Shown piece after piece: positions 23,109 to 33,378 of a DNA stretch of 64,000 nucleotides. The first letter of the stretch is position 1; the number at the start of each line of letters is the position of its first letter. Below the pieces are notes generated by a model. The model did not search any database, was not told where the DNA came from, and worked only from the letters and a program-made list of their open reading frames with translations. The translations under genes and the position numbers were made by a program. The DNA comes from Trichoderma breve (lineage: Eukaryota; Ascomycota; Sordariomycetes; Hypocreales; Hypocreaceae). The DNA is taken from the NCBI RefSeq assembly GCF_028502605.1, contig NC_079235.1, positions 4,216,001 to 4,280,000 of the forward strand. Direction: 5' to 3'.

Positions 23109-24166
23109 TCATGATTGCGCACCACCGGCCTCGTTCTGCTCCTCAATGTTATTCAAAGCAGGCTCCTTGCCCTTGCCCTTCCCCTTGCGTTTATTCCTCC
23201 AGGTCCTTTTCTCACTCTCTGCAGGAACCACATCCCGATCCGCTACAGGCTCCTGAACCGGAGCCGGAGCCTGCATAGGAATAGGATCCTGTGGAATCAT
23301 CTGCCATCTCTGCTGCAGCATCTGCGGCTGCGCAATAACATAAATCGGCCTCGAAGCAGCAGCATTCACCCTCGACGTATCCACACACGCACCCACAAAC
23401 AACGTAAAATGAATCGCCGCAATCAAATACGTAACCACCGCCACAGCAATCGAAACGCTCCTCTCATGCGCAAACATGTGTTTCGCGGCGTAATCGTCGT
23501 CGTCGTCGGTACATGTCCAGACGACCGTTTGTGTGGTAGAGTTCCATTGGTTGCCGCAGGACTGGGTGCTGAACTCGGCGCCCCAGGAGTCTTGGAACCA
23601 GGGGCCGAAGAGGGAGGTGAGGACTGTGGCGACGAGGAAGATGATGAGGGAGAGGGCGATGTGGGCGCCGGGGTGGATGCCGTGTTTTTGGAATTTGCGG
23701 GCGCCGCGGACGATGAGTTCGACGAGGGACCAGAGGAGGGCGATGATGCACTATTTTGTGTCAGTTTCTTGTTATGAAAGCTTTGAAAGAGGAGAGAGGA
23801 TGGCTGGCTTACAGGAGGAGCAGCGGATATGACAACAGTGTAAGCAAAGTAAGTGAAATTGAGACTGCTAAATCCCAATCCAATTCCCGCCGCCGCGAGA
23901 ACGAAAGACAAAACGTGGAATACAGTCTTGGTGATTTCCCAGGGCTTGATCAAGACCGGCTCCAGGTCGTCAAAAGTCGGTATCGGTCCTGGATAGGGAA
24001 CGTACGACACTTGAGGTGCGTTTGTCGCGGCGTAAATGTACGGCTGGAACCCCGGTTGCTGCTGCTGCATCGTGATGGCGGGAGGAGGGACAGTCTGCTG
24101 CGATTCTGATTCCTGGTGTTGTTGCGCCTCTGGGGGAGGAGGTGATTTTTCAGTAGAGGAAGACAT
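23109..24166 (-). CDS. MARVEL-like four-helix membrane protein (copy 1)
   Basis: Exons 23813..24166 and 23109..23750 (62-nt intron, GTAAGC..ATAG, phase 0) give 331 aa. The first 75 residues are Pro/Gln-rich and cytosolic-looking. Four hydrophobic segments follow: VLSFVLAAAGIGLGFSS, then TYFAYTVVISAA running into CIIALLWSLVELIV across the splice, HIALSLIIFLVATVLTSLFG, and SIAVAVVTYLIAAIHFTLFVG. The conserved block RKFQKHGIHPGAHIAL follows helix 2. The tail is basic (KRTWRNKRKGKGKGK) and then acidic. This layout fits MARVEL-domain proteins, which shape membranes at cell junctions and eisosome-like sites, but the precise role is unknown. The next gene upstream (25258..26152) has the same order of blocks and the same intron position, so the two are paralogues. 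Confidence 0.75.
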
Positions 24167-25257
24167 TGTGCGCGGTAATTGGATGAGAATAAAGAAGTGA
24201 GGGTATTTCGATGATGTTGTCGCAAAGAGTTTTGACGAAAAGGTGATGGTGGTGCGTTGGTCAATTCGATTTACTGTTTCTCGATTCGAAAAGGCGGAAC
24301 GATCAAATTTCGAGTTTCAAAACGTTCGAATGCGTCGCCCTTTTCGACAACACGCGCGACAAAGCACAAAATCCTCCCAACAAGTATACACAAACAACTT
24401 CTATACCTTTAAAAAGAATGAAACAAATAAAAAGCGCAAAAACACCACACAGAAGCCCTCACAATGGCATAAAGAGAGAAAGAAGAAAGAAAGGAAAGAG
24501 AGGAAAAGCTGACAACTCCGTCTCACGACATACAGTAGTTCGTTACTCTGCATACGAGCTTCCTCACTAGGTAGGCCACTAGACTACAACTCAGCCCTTC
24601 CCTAGCAAAACCGGCATCTCGCTAAATACTAGTAAACAGCGAGAGCGAAAACTGGGCGCACTGCACTAACTGCCGTCTTTTTCGTCTGACACAAGATGCT
24701 ACCATTACCGCATGAACGGCATGCAGTCAGTTATCTAGCTAGACTACTTACACGCACAAGAACCCCTGTAATACGCAAGTTTTGGGTACTGCCTTTGAAC
24801 CTGATTGGTGCGAATGGCGCTGCTTGAGACCCTATTGGCTGGTTAATGTCCAGATGGTCAGAGACCGCTGGATTCGGCCGTTGCCTGTTCTGGAAAGGAG
24901 CCAGGGGTAGCTTAATCTTGCCATGGTCTGAGGGGAGGGTCTCGGATGGAGTCGTTTTGCAAGGGTTTCCTAGGGAATAGGCAGCAAAGGCCCCCATCGG
25001 GCTGAAGAGAAAAATTAAAGTAGTGACTCCCGGCTGATAAGACAAGAGTCAGAGATGAAAGACGACGATTTCAGTTTCAGGCTGGTTGCCCAAGGTTATT
25101 AAGTATCATTAGAGAGGTATACGTGATCTAAGTTGCGGCCAGCCACGGCCAACGCTCTTCGTATAATCATATCACCAATAAGCTCAAAAAAAACAAAAGT
25201 CCCAATACATAACCGTTCCATCTCTTGTCTCGCTTCTCAAACTAGCTTCTCTTCCCT
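24167..25257. other. Intergenic region between the two MARVEL-like genes
   Basis: About 1.1 kb with the promoter of copy 1 and the 3' flank of copy 2. A purine-rich A/G tract spans roughly 24410-24515. The open frames there are low-complexity and not credible genes. Confidence 0.5.
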
Positions 25258-26152
25258 TTACGCCGGAGCGTAAAACTCCCTAATCGCAGGCCCCTGGGTG
25301 GCGGCAGGAGGCTGCATCTGGACAGCCTCGGTAGAAGCATCGTTCTGCATCGGTTGCCATCCCTGAGTAGCAGCAGGCCAGTTTTGCGGCTGTGCAATCA
25401 TCATGATGGGACGTCTGGCGGCGACATTGCGTCGGTGGGTGTTGATGCAAGCGTCGATGAAGAGGCCAAAGTACAGCCCAAAGATGAGACAGGTGATGAC
25501 GGCAGCACCGAGAACCTTGCCACGGGGATAGGTGTCCCTGTATGGATCACAGCTGTCACTGCCACTTACTGTGTGCAGGTTCCCGTTGCTGTCGGAGTAA
25601 GTATAGGTGCCGCAGTCTTCATCATCATCTTGGTAGGGGTTCAGAGCCACGTATGTGCAGAGAATGCCGCCCATGATGCTGGAAAGCATCCAGAGGATGA
25701 GGCACATGCCGACGTGTGCGCCAGGGTGAATACCCTTTTTGAATTTCCGAACAGCTCTCGTAATCACTTCAGCAAGACTCCACAGCATAGCAATACCGGC
25801 CTGTAGTGTGTAAGTCAGGGTTATCCAAGCAAGTCGTGAAATAAGGGGATAAGCATACAGAAGGGGCTGCAGCAATGGCACCGCTGATGTTGCCATTCTG
25901 CAGAGACGCCAACGAGAGGCCCAAGCCAATGGCGCCCAGAAGAACACCAGCACCATGGAATCCCACTCTCGTGAACGCAGCCTTCTTCGTCTCCTCCGGA
26001 AGTGGCAATACGGGTTGCTGGCCCGGGTAGGGTTGGTAATATGGCTGGTATCCAGCAGCAACCAGCTCTTGGGGAAGAGAATGTGTCGGGGCGGGCATTG
26101 CAACAGGCGCCGCAGTCTTTTCGGTGACTTGGGGAGTCTCTTGAGAAGCCAT
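25258..26152 (-). CDS. MARVEL-like four-helix membrane protein (copy 2)
   Basis: Exons 25859..26152 and 25258..25800 (58-nt intron, GTATGC..ACAG, phase 0) give 278 aa. A Pro/Gln/Tyr-rich N-terminus (YQPYYQPYPGQQP) precedes helix 1 (VGFHGAGVLLGAIGLGLSLAS). The splice then joins AAAPS to AGIAMLWSLAEVITRAV (helix 2). Next come RKFKKGIHPGAHVGMCL and helix 3 (LILWMLSSIMGGILCTYVA), an acidic Cys-containing loop (DDDEDCGTYTYSDSNG, SDSCDPY) and helix 4 (VLGAAVITCLIFGLYFGLFIDAC). The motif RRPIMMIAQPQ in the tail matches SRPIYVIAQPQ in copy 1. The two loop cysteines could form a disulfide on the outer face. I chose the ATG at 26152; upstream codons in the frame are not supported. Shared blocks and the shared intron position show a tandem duplication with copy 1. 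Confidence 0.75.
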
Positions 26153-27159
26153 GACGACAAATGTTTCGAGGTTGGTGACAGAAATTAAGAGTTGAACTGG
26201 CAAAGAGCTGCAAAGAAGGATAAATAGAGTACGTGCTGGTGTATAGAAGCGACGCAAATCTCCTCAGACGGGCAAAATCAACTATCGAGTAAAAGCGCAG
26301 TGAAACGAAGGGCGTGCAAAACGAAACGACGGGCTGTAACCAAAAGCGTTACAAAAGCGAGTGTATATCCCAGATTTGGGCGGCGAGATTTGCGCTGCGA
26401 AAACGAACGACAAAGCGAATGACTACGAGAAGAAATGGGAATCAACCAACATCAAAGCGAGGGCCGGCGCGCCCAGGCTATTAAAGGCAGCGGCACGGCT
26501 GAGCAACGGGGAAATTGGGCCAAGGCCCCATGTGTTTAAAAAAAAAAATGCACGATAAATGGTGGCGAGGAGGATCCACATCCATGAAGCGACTCCTGTA
26601 GCCAAGCGCTGCTATTAACCGCAGCTAACATGCTTCTAGGCTGTGCAGCTAAAGAGGCGGCATTCAGCAATTATGGAGTCTCTCTGCTTTGGGAGTATGC
26701 CGAAAAAGAACAGGCCAGTGTCACCAGCCGCCATGGCTCAAGGCAAAACGCTGATGTGAGCAAATCTCCTCATCCTCCTCGTCGCACATCAGTCTCGAGT
26801 CTGTACAACGGGGCAGGGCAATTGGAAGTGCCAGCTCGGATGCCAAAGCCATTTTCAAGGTTCTCGAGACGATCTCTCGTGCCCCAAACCTCGTATAGGG
26901 CATGAAGGGGCGCATCGTGAACCTAGAGAATGGCTTTATCAGTCGAGCCGACATTCCCCATTGCCGAATCATCAAAGCATAGGTGGCCTCAAAATCTATC
27001 ACTCTATTGATATCCATGCCACTTTGGGCCCGGAGCTGCCTGGGAAATCTTTAGCACCCGTCACAAGAATATCGCAAATGGCTAGCATACCGTTTATCCT
27101 TTGCATCTTGACTGCAGTCCAACACTTCTTTAAATTCGCCATATATTGGGCATCATATT
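26153..27159. other. Intergenic region with an imperfect hairpin
   Basis: It holds the promoter of MARVEL-like copy 2 and the 3' flank of SEC11. A 91-nt imperfect inverted repeat (listed separately) is the only notable structure. Open frames over this hairpin on both strands read similar peptides because of the inversion and are not genes. Confidence 0.55.
26846..26936. repeat. Imperfect inverted repeat (hairpin)
   Basis: The left arm AAGCCATTTTCAAGGTTC and the right arm, read in reverse complement AAGCCATTCTCTAGGTTC, differ at only two positions. A further inner pairing of GCCCC (near 26881) with GGGGC (near 26907) extends the fold. The whole could form a stem-loop of about 90 nt. It may be a small decayed inverted-repeat element or a structured transcript; no target-site duplication is obvious. 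Confidence 0.55.
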
Positions 27160-27804
27160 TTATTCCCGTTGTAACACCACCATGAGGCCCATTATGCCCA
27201 GCATTACCGTTTTCAACCATGGATATTCCGACAGCAGGATGGTGACATAGCCGACAAAAGGTACATACGCAATCACGCTGCCGATGATGTCGGTGCGCTC
27301 CAGGTAGTCTTGGCCCTTGGCAAAAAGCTCAGTGTCGTCTGCCACGTTGTTGTCTCCCTTTGTAAGAAACTTTGCCTTGTCGCTAGTAAAGGTGTTAGTA
27401 AACAGGACAATGTCGACGGCAAGGCTTTACCTACCCATGACCGAATTTCCGCACGACTCGATGAACAATGGGAATATCCTTATCCTTTACGTTGTAGACA
27501 ACAATTTCGCCGACCGAAGTTTCGCTAATCAGTTCGCGGTTCCAGAGCAAGAGCAGATCGCCTCGTTGGAATGCCGGCTCCATGCTACCACTAAGAACGA
27601 CGACGATGGGAGAGGGAGAATCAGAGACGATGGAGAGGCCCTTCCACATCTATTATCCAGCAATCAGTTAGCTTCATTTCCCATATCAGAAGGGGTCTGC
27701 GAGGGATCAGCGCAGCAACGCACCATGAATGCTGTGGACAGCACCAGCCCAAAGTTCATGAGCTGGGCGGCGAAATTCCGCGGGTTCTGGAGACCTGCAA
27801 ACAT
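27160..27804 (-). CDS. SEC11: Signal peptidase complex catalytic subunit
   Basis: Cleaves signal peptides from secretory proteins in the ER lumen. Exons 27724..27804, 27435..27649 and 27160..27382 (introns GTGCGT..TAG and GTAGGT..TAG) give 172 aa, matching yeast Sec11 in size. The N-terminal half has a single membrane anchor ([16 protein letters not shown] then WKGLSIV). The catalytic Ser is S49 in [18 protein letters not shown], the His is in [11 protein letters not shown], and the Asp residues are in [11 protein letters not shown]. Eukaryotic signal peptidases use this Ser-His-Asp arrangement instead of the bacterial Ser-Lys pair. A second hydrophobic segment closes the protein ([15 protein letters not shown]). 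Every expected family block is present, and both splice junctions restore known sequence (FGHG joined to DKAKFL). The gene lies divergently from the HMP1-like gene. Confidence 0.96.
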
Positions 27805-28370
27805 TTTCGCCTCTCTCTCTTCGTAGTGATTTGAATGAGGAGTGTCGAGTTGAGAAAGAAGAGGTTTGCTGCTGGGTCGAATGGCCAAAATATAAGCAAA
27901 AGCAAGCTGGATGTTTGTTTCTGTGGTGGTCTGATGACAATGCACTGGGACCCAAATTCAATTAATGGGCAACGATCTGGACATGGTGGCTCTTTTGGAG
28001 CTCTCGAGCCAATCAGATGCTGCATTGAGTGGTGGGACCCACAGGTGTTTAAAGCCTACTCGGGTACGTACCTCATTGCTGTTTTGGGAGGCTTCGGGAC
28101 TCGAGCTCGATCTGCGGGGAGCCGATCTGATGTCATTGACAAGGAAGCCATCGAAAGCTTGTATGTCATCGCTTGTAATCTAGAGGTTGGGACGGGCGGT
28201 ATAAATCGAGGACAGACGTCTTTTGTTCTTCCAGCTGCTCCGAGCACTACAAAGATACCATCTACAACAGTAAAGCTGAGAATTGCACCAAATTCCATCG
28301 CCGTTCAAAGCCAAATCATACCAATTCAATTACATACCCTAGACCCAGATATTATACTACAATTGCAATC
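27805..28370. other. Divergent promoter between SEC11 and the HMP1-like gene
   Basis: A 566-bp head-to-head region that must carry both promoters. The leader of the plus-strand gene is rich in CA and CAA just before 28371. No TATA box is clear on either side. Confidence 0.55.
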
Positions 28371-28763
28371 ATGGAGGGCGGCAACAACAACAACAATAAC
28401 AGCCAGCAGCAGCAGGGTGAGGCGGGCTTGATGGGTGCTCATGCGCAGTATATCAAAGGCGTCGGAGAGGTATGGATTCGATCATTGCAAACCTACTATA
28501 TTCACTCTTCGACTTGTATCATCATCTGCTAACCACAATTTCTTCTCTTACAGGCAACCATTGGCAGTATTAGCGGCTCGCAAGCCTGGTCCGCATCGGG
28601 AGCGCAGGATAAAGCAGCTGCTCTCGAAGCCCTGAAAAAGGCCGGTGAGAAGAGGGATCCGAACCAGGGATATGGAAAGGCCGAAGAGTGGGCTGGAAAG
28701 TTGACTGGGTGCGAGGGCATGCAGAAGGAGGGCGCGGCAAGTTCGCATAAGAGGAACGACTAA
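28371..28763 (+). CDS. Small mismatch/cruciform-DNA-recognition protein (HMP1-like)
   Basis: Exons 28371..28469 and 28554..28763 (84-nt intron, GTATGG..ACAG, phase 0) give 102 aa. The start is Asn/Gln-rich (MEGGNNNNNNSQQQQ), followed by GEAGLMGAHAQYIKGVGE, ATIGSISGSQAWSASG, an Ala/Lys helix and EEWAGKLTGCEGMQKEG. This is the pattern of the small fungal proteins annotated as mismatched base pair and cruciform DNA recognition protein, first described as Ustilago Hmp1. They resemble CsbD-type stress proteins with a conserved GCEGM block near the C-terminus. The assignment rests on these blocks and length. DNA binding in this species is inferred. A hydrophilic, Gly/Ala/Lys-rich composition also fits a stress-induced protein, so that is the alternative reading. 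Confidence 0.82.
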
Positions 28764-29228
28764 AGGGAACGGGATTTACCTGCTGCGGAACGTTAGGGAC
28801 AACCAGTTACGGCGTTGCTGAGTGTATAACAATTGTAAAACAAGGAAACCAAATACAATATCATTAAACAACGTGAAGAATTGAGGCTTCATTTCACTTT
28901 CCTTCCAATGGCTGTTTGAAGGTATCGTTGCCCTCGAACCTTCCACGCCAACTATCGCAGCTCTCTTTCCCATTCACAAACTGTTGTTTCCATGTACTAC
29001 CCTGTTTACCTTGGATGGACACGATTTCGCAATTTTGCTCGCAACAACATTTATCATCTCTCCCTTGTCACGCCGCTGTGACTCACCTATCGCATATAGT
29101 CTCCTCATATTCACCTCCTCAGCTCCACGACTTGATCGGAGCGGAGCTTATTCTTTGAAGCATCATTACGGTGGTACTGTGTTACACAAGTCTTCCACTT
29201 TGGTAGTTATACTATTTCAGCAAAAACA
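28764..29228. other. Short intergenic region
   Basis: This is the 3' flank of the HMP1-like gene and the promoter of the membrane-protein gene at 29229. Nothing further recognised. Confidence 0.55.
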
Positions 29229-30500
29229 ATGGACTCGACGCCTCTACTCGTTGGTAGCAACGAGCTCTCAGCTGGCCGAGCTCTTCTACAGGACCATGTG
29301 AGTACATGCTGTTTGTTTCTACAGTGCAGCATCCGTGCAGTGTTGGTTCCCTACTAAAGAGTAACCGTAAACAGCCTGTTTTCCTCCGCGCCAGCCATTC
29401 CCCGTGGTGCTTCATACCGCAAAACGTGCTCGTCTTCTTCCGCGGCCTCATTCTCGCATATCTCATCGCCGCCTCCATCTTGGTTTTGAACTACGAGACT
29501 ACAGACGCCGCCCCAGGTGAAACAAATGCTCGCCTCTTCTTCGACTTTGCCATCATCAGCGGCGCCATGGTTCTCTTATACTTCATAATCACGTTTGTAG
29601 GTCAAATGCACAACCTCGTCGAGTTGTCACAAATGTCTAACGTGTGTTTGTGATTGCAGTCGTGGACTTTCACCCACTTGTACTATCCAGATCCTGAGGA
29701 AATCGATGGAGGCATTGAATCATGGGTTGTGAACCTCATGTCTCTGCCCAGAAACCTGGCTAGCCTGCGCCAGCAGTTTTACTTTACTCTGTTTTACATT
29801 ACTACTGTCGTCTTTTCGTTCATGAACACGGTAATTTACTGGTTCATTACGCGACCGTACGACTTGGAGAACAACGATGACGGCGGCACTGGGGATGATG
29901 ATAATGGTGGTGGTGACGGCAATGGCTTTCTAGCAGCAGCACCCAACACACCATGTAGGGATATCTTCTCATGGCTTTGGTAGAAGACTCTGCTAACATG
30001 ACTTTCCAGTCAGCGATATTTTTGGCGAAGGGTGGCTCAAGGCCTTTGCCATTGTCAACCTGTTCGGGATCACGTCAATCATCATGGTGTTTGAGATACT
30101 CTTCCTCAACAGCATCAGACGCCCCTCGGTGAGTTGGGCAATACGAGTCACTGCTGCCAAATGCCAAACTGACGTGCCGCTAGACAATCAGTGCCTACCT
30201 CTTCGCCCTCATGGTCTTTGCCGGCCTCTACCTTGGCTGGGCCTACATTGGGCACGCCGCCACTGGCATATACCCCTTTTTCTGGCTTGATCCAGCAGAG
30301 GCCGGCTCCCAAGAAGCGGTGACGGCATACGCTATCGGCTTCGTCCTTCTGGCTCCAATTAGTAAGGCCCTATATCTGCCGTCCTTGTGTTGAGACGACT
30401 GACAATGGTCACAGTGTACATCTTCATGCAGGGCTTCGTTGGCATCCGAGAGTCGCTGGTTCGACCCCACGTCATCATTCAAGAAGGTCTCGGGGCCTAG
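29229..30500 (+). CDS. Six-helix membrane protein of unknown function
   Basis: Six exons: 29229..29297, 29375..29596, 29660..29954, 30010..30128, 30184..30361 and 30415..30500, all GT-AG with introns of 53-78 nt, giving 322 aa. Every junction preserves the frame. Hydrophobic segments are LVFFRGLILAYLIAASILVL, FFDFAIISGAMVLLYFIITF, FYFTLFYITTVVFSFMNTVI, AFAIVNLFGITSIIMVFEIL, ISAYLFALMVFAGLYLGWAY and VTAYAIGFVLLAPIMYIFM. The first helix pair is followed by the motif SWTFTHLYYPDPEEIDGG, which includes a His between aromatic residues. A Gly/Asp-rich loop (DDGGTGDDDNGGG) separates helices 3 and 4. I do not recognise the family with certainty; FAR-17a/AIG1-like fungal proteins have a comparable arrangement, which is a weak suggestion. 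The high intron density argues for an old, conserved gene. Confidence 0.7.
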
Positions 30501-31292
30501 ATGCGAGAGTCGATGGAGGGGTAATGATGATTGCTGTACCAAAAGGAGGGGTAATGATGGTGACTCTTTGAATCTAGAGGAATCGGAGGCATCTCGAGGT
30601 AGTGTGACGCATTAAGGGTCCTGACCGATGGTCGGCGGCAGTGGTTTCGCCCTATGAAAAAGCCTCATTGATGAGCTGTCAGTGTGGGGAGAGCAGCTCT
30701 AGAGTATTCTCTTTAACCTAGAACCAATTTTAGAAGTGCTTGCGTTCCTGACTAGAACCAATCCACAACCTTCTACTGCTGACATGATGCATTGCTTGCA
30801 TGGGTTCCCCCATACATAGGAGTAGGAGATGGGAGTTTTGAAACAGGCGGTGCAGATGGGCGGTACTCGTACACGTCGACACGCCCATTGCGCCTGGTCA
30901 TCTGTTTGGTCACGTCAAGATGGGTGGATGCGTGGCAGCTGGCGTTTGGATCGCAGGGGACGAAACGTTGCTATGGGCTGAATATTCAGGGTGAGGGTGA
31001 GGGTGAGGCGATGAGAGCTTGGAAGTTCGAGGCCGCCAAACCCCTCCATGGAACACGTCACAGGTACTTTGTCTCTACGGGTTTGGAAGAGGGGTTTGGC
31101 GGGACCACGTGGTAGAGGTACCAGCAAGATTCCGCCCAATGAAGCGCGTGCCATTTCCAAATCAAGGAGGGGAAGTGATGCTTGCAAAAATGATGGGAGG
31201 GAAAGGGGACTGGAAGGATATTTTGGACGCTTTGATGAGAAAAAAGTAAAGAGAAACAGGCAAAAAAAGATTTCGAAGCTGGCGGTTTCTTC
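30501..31292. other. Intergenic region before tRNA-Asp
   Basis: About 0.8 kb. It contains a short GGTGAG repeat near 30990-31008 and open frames without coding character. It is the 3' flank of the membrane-protein gene and of the tRNA. Confidence 0.5.
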
Positions 31293-31363
31293 TCTCCCGC
31301 CGGGAATTGAACCCGGGTCTCAAGCGTGACAAGCTTGCATACTGACCACTATACTACGGAAGA
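31293..31363 (-). tRNA. tRNA-Asp (GTC)
   Basis: On the minus strand a full cloverleaf can be drawn. The acceptor stem TCTTCCG pairs with CGGGAGA (one G-T pair). The D-arm is GTATAGTGGTCAGTAT. The anticodon stem CAAGC/GCTTG encloses the seven-base loop TTGTCAC, with anticodon GTC. The T-arm is CCGGG-TTCAATT-CCCGG. There is no intron and CCA is not encoded, as expected for a eukaryotic nuclear tRNA. Internal A and B boxes are present within the D- and T-arms. Confidence 0.93.
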
Positions 31364-32511
31364 ATGTAAACAACCTGATGGCTGCTGTAGGAAGTGTGGG
31401 TCGCTTCGATGGGAGAGCGAGTTGCTATTTTGCTATAATTAGGTTCTGTGAAGAGAGCGTCTGTTCTTGTTAGTGGATGACTCCCTTTTTGTGAGGACGA
31501 GGTCGTAGGGAACAATGTGCGCCGATAACAATAAGTAAAGAGAAAGAGGAAGAAGAGTGACTCGGAGCAACAAATCACCGAGTTCCCTGGTGTCATGTAA
31601 TGTGGCCTGTTCAATCTCAACATTGTACTGTAGATGATGCCTTGTCTTCTAGGTAGGTACATACGCAGGGAGTGAAGAGATAGAGAGGGAGAGGCATTTC
31701 CTGATTCGGTGGTCAGGTCGGGCGTGCTCTTTTTCACGACACTTGTTGCCCACTGATTTGGCTCGCCGTGTTATTCAGCTGCTCCGGGTCCCCGATTGGT
31801 GGCGAGCAGCACTGCACTTATCTCTCCCCTTCTGCTGCACTATACTCGTACGAATATTCAGCCGGTGAGGGGCGATACAGTACACTCGACCATCCCGTCT
31901 GTCCAGTCATCTGCCCAGCCCTGCCACTACCAATTGGATGATGTCGACCTGCATGGCCACAGTACAACACACGCCCCAGCCCAGGTGTCGGCAACCCGCG
32001 CGGCGGTAGCTTTCCCTCGGCGGCCCAAGTACTTGGTACCTGTTCTGACGCTGGCTGCCGCCGTGGCTGAGACAGCAATTCCGGCTGCGAGATTCACGGT
32101 CAATCGGTACCTGTCGGCGGCCATCAGAGGTACAAATAGTGGATCCGTGCCCATTCTGCCTCTTCTGTCTTCTGCTTCTTCTCCTCCCCCACACGCAAGC
32201 CAGATAGGGTCGCAAATACTCTCGCGAAAGGGTCATCTTCTTGATTATAAGAAGGTGGTCTTGTCGCGCCCGGACCCCGACAATCGTTTTCCTTTTTTGT
32301 GCGTCATTCATTCATTCATTCATTCATCATTCACAACATCTCGCTTTCCCAATCCTTCCGCTCATTCCTTTATTCGTCGCTCTCTTAAGTCAATCTATAT
32401 GCTAGTCTTCTGCAGACTGTGAGAGTCAGAGCGTCATATCTTATGCACAGCCAACACATCTCCCACAAAGACACCTCTTTCTTTAGTCAGGTCAAATATA
32501 TACCCGCCAAA
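31364..32511. other. Intergenic region and leader of the BTB gene
   Basis: It begins with the upstream flank of tRNA-Asp. An ATTC microsatellite of about five and a half units lies at 32305-32327, 190 nt before the BTB start codon, within the likely 5' leader. The long open frame 31796..32422 has no recognisable domain and I do not call it. Confidence 0.5.
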
Positions 32512-33378
32512 ATGTTCAAGCGTGCATTCCGGTCTCAGGACCAACACCAGAACCAGAACCGGGTGGACAAGGCTCAAAGACTAAAGAAGCCAAGCTCCGC
32601 CAAGGAGCATGTCAAAGCAAAGGTGTCTAAGCTGCAGAGCTCTATCATAGAGCACGAAGCGGCACCAGCTCAACCCATCAACATCACGCCCTCGCCGATT
32701 GTCACACTTACCATTGGTCGCGAGGGACGTCTGTTTGCGGCACACGAGGATGTCCTCAGCCAGTCGCCCTTTTTCGAGGCGGCCTGTAGCAAGGACTCGT
32801 CTGATGCCATGAACAAGAGAATCTCCCTTCCCGACGAGGAGCCCGAGATCTTTTCGGCAGTGCTCGAGTATCTCTACAAGGGAGACTACTATCCGCGCCT
32901 GGTTCACAACAGGCACCGTAACTCCTGGGAGCTCGAGGACCGCATGAGGACTCCTCAAAAGCCACCACCAACCCCTGACAACGGCACGGGCTCCGATGCC
33001 GCCGTCTATCTCTCCAGCGTGGGGGCCGAGATCCTGCGTGACACAGTCATCTACTGTGCCGCCGACAGGTACGGCCTCGAGGAGCTGAAGCGTCTGGCTC
33101 TGCGCAAGCAAGGGCTGCATGCCGGCATCGATGTCGGCACCATCCTGCGGTCTGCCCAGTACGCTTATGCCAACACGCCCGATTCGGACAGTCGCCTCCG
33201 TGCTCACTACCTTGCTCTGATCATCCGCTGCCGCAAGACGTTCAAGCGCAGCGGCACCATGCAAGCTGAGATGGAGGCCGGCGGCAGCAAGCTGTTCTTC
33301 GACTTGTTCGTTGCCATGTGCAACCACTTGGACGATGTCATAGACGTCACTAATAACCGTTCGCCCAAGACTGTATAA
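32512..33378 (+). CDS. BTB/POZ-domain protein
   Basis: A single-exon gene of 288 aa. The first 55 residues are basic and Gln/Lys-rich (starts MFKRAFRSQDQ). The BTB/POZ core follows: SPIVTLTIGREGRLFAAHEDVLSQSPFFEAACS, then SLPDEEPEIFSAVLEYLYKGDYYP. This is the fungal type in which HEDVLSQSPFF replaces the animal HKxVLAxxSxYF motif. After a Pro-rich loop (QKPPPTPDN) comes a helical region with VIYCAADRYGLEELKRLALRK, the usual BACK-like continuation. BTB domains form dimers and often link substrates to Cullin-3 ubiquitin ligases; no second domain (zinc finger or Kelch) is present, so the partner is unknown. The ATG was chosen because the upstream continuation of the frame has a different composition and begins within a likely leader with a microsatellite. 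Confidence 0.85.
   Translation: MFKRAFRSQDQHQNQNRVDKAQRLKKPSSAKEHVKAKVSKLQSSIIEHEAAPAQPINITPSPIVTLTIGREGRLFAAHEDVLSQSPFFEAACSKDSSDAMNKRISLPDEEPEIFSAVLEYLYKGDYYPRLVHNRHRNSWELEDRMRTPQKPPPTPDNGTGSDAAVYLSSVGAEILRDTVIYCAADRYGLEELKRLALRKQGLHAGIDVGTILRSAQYAYANTPDSDSRLRAHYLALIIRCRKTFKRSGTMQAEMEAGGSKLFFDLFVAMCNHLDDVIDVTNNRSPKTV

Noticed and set aside
26630..27017. Open frames on both strands across the hairpin
   Set aside because: They read similar peptides because the DNA is an inverted repeat, and they lack supporting splice or domain evidence.
31796..32422. 208-codon open frame upstream of the BTB gene
   Set aside because: Low-complexity Ser/Pro/Leu translation that runs into the microsatellite of the BTB leader.
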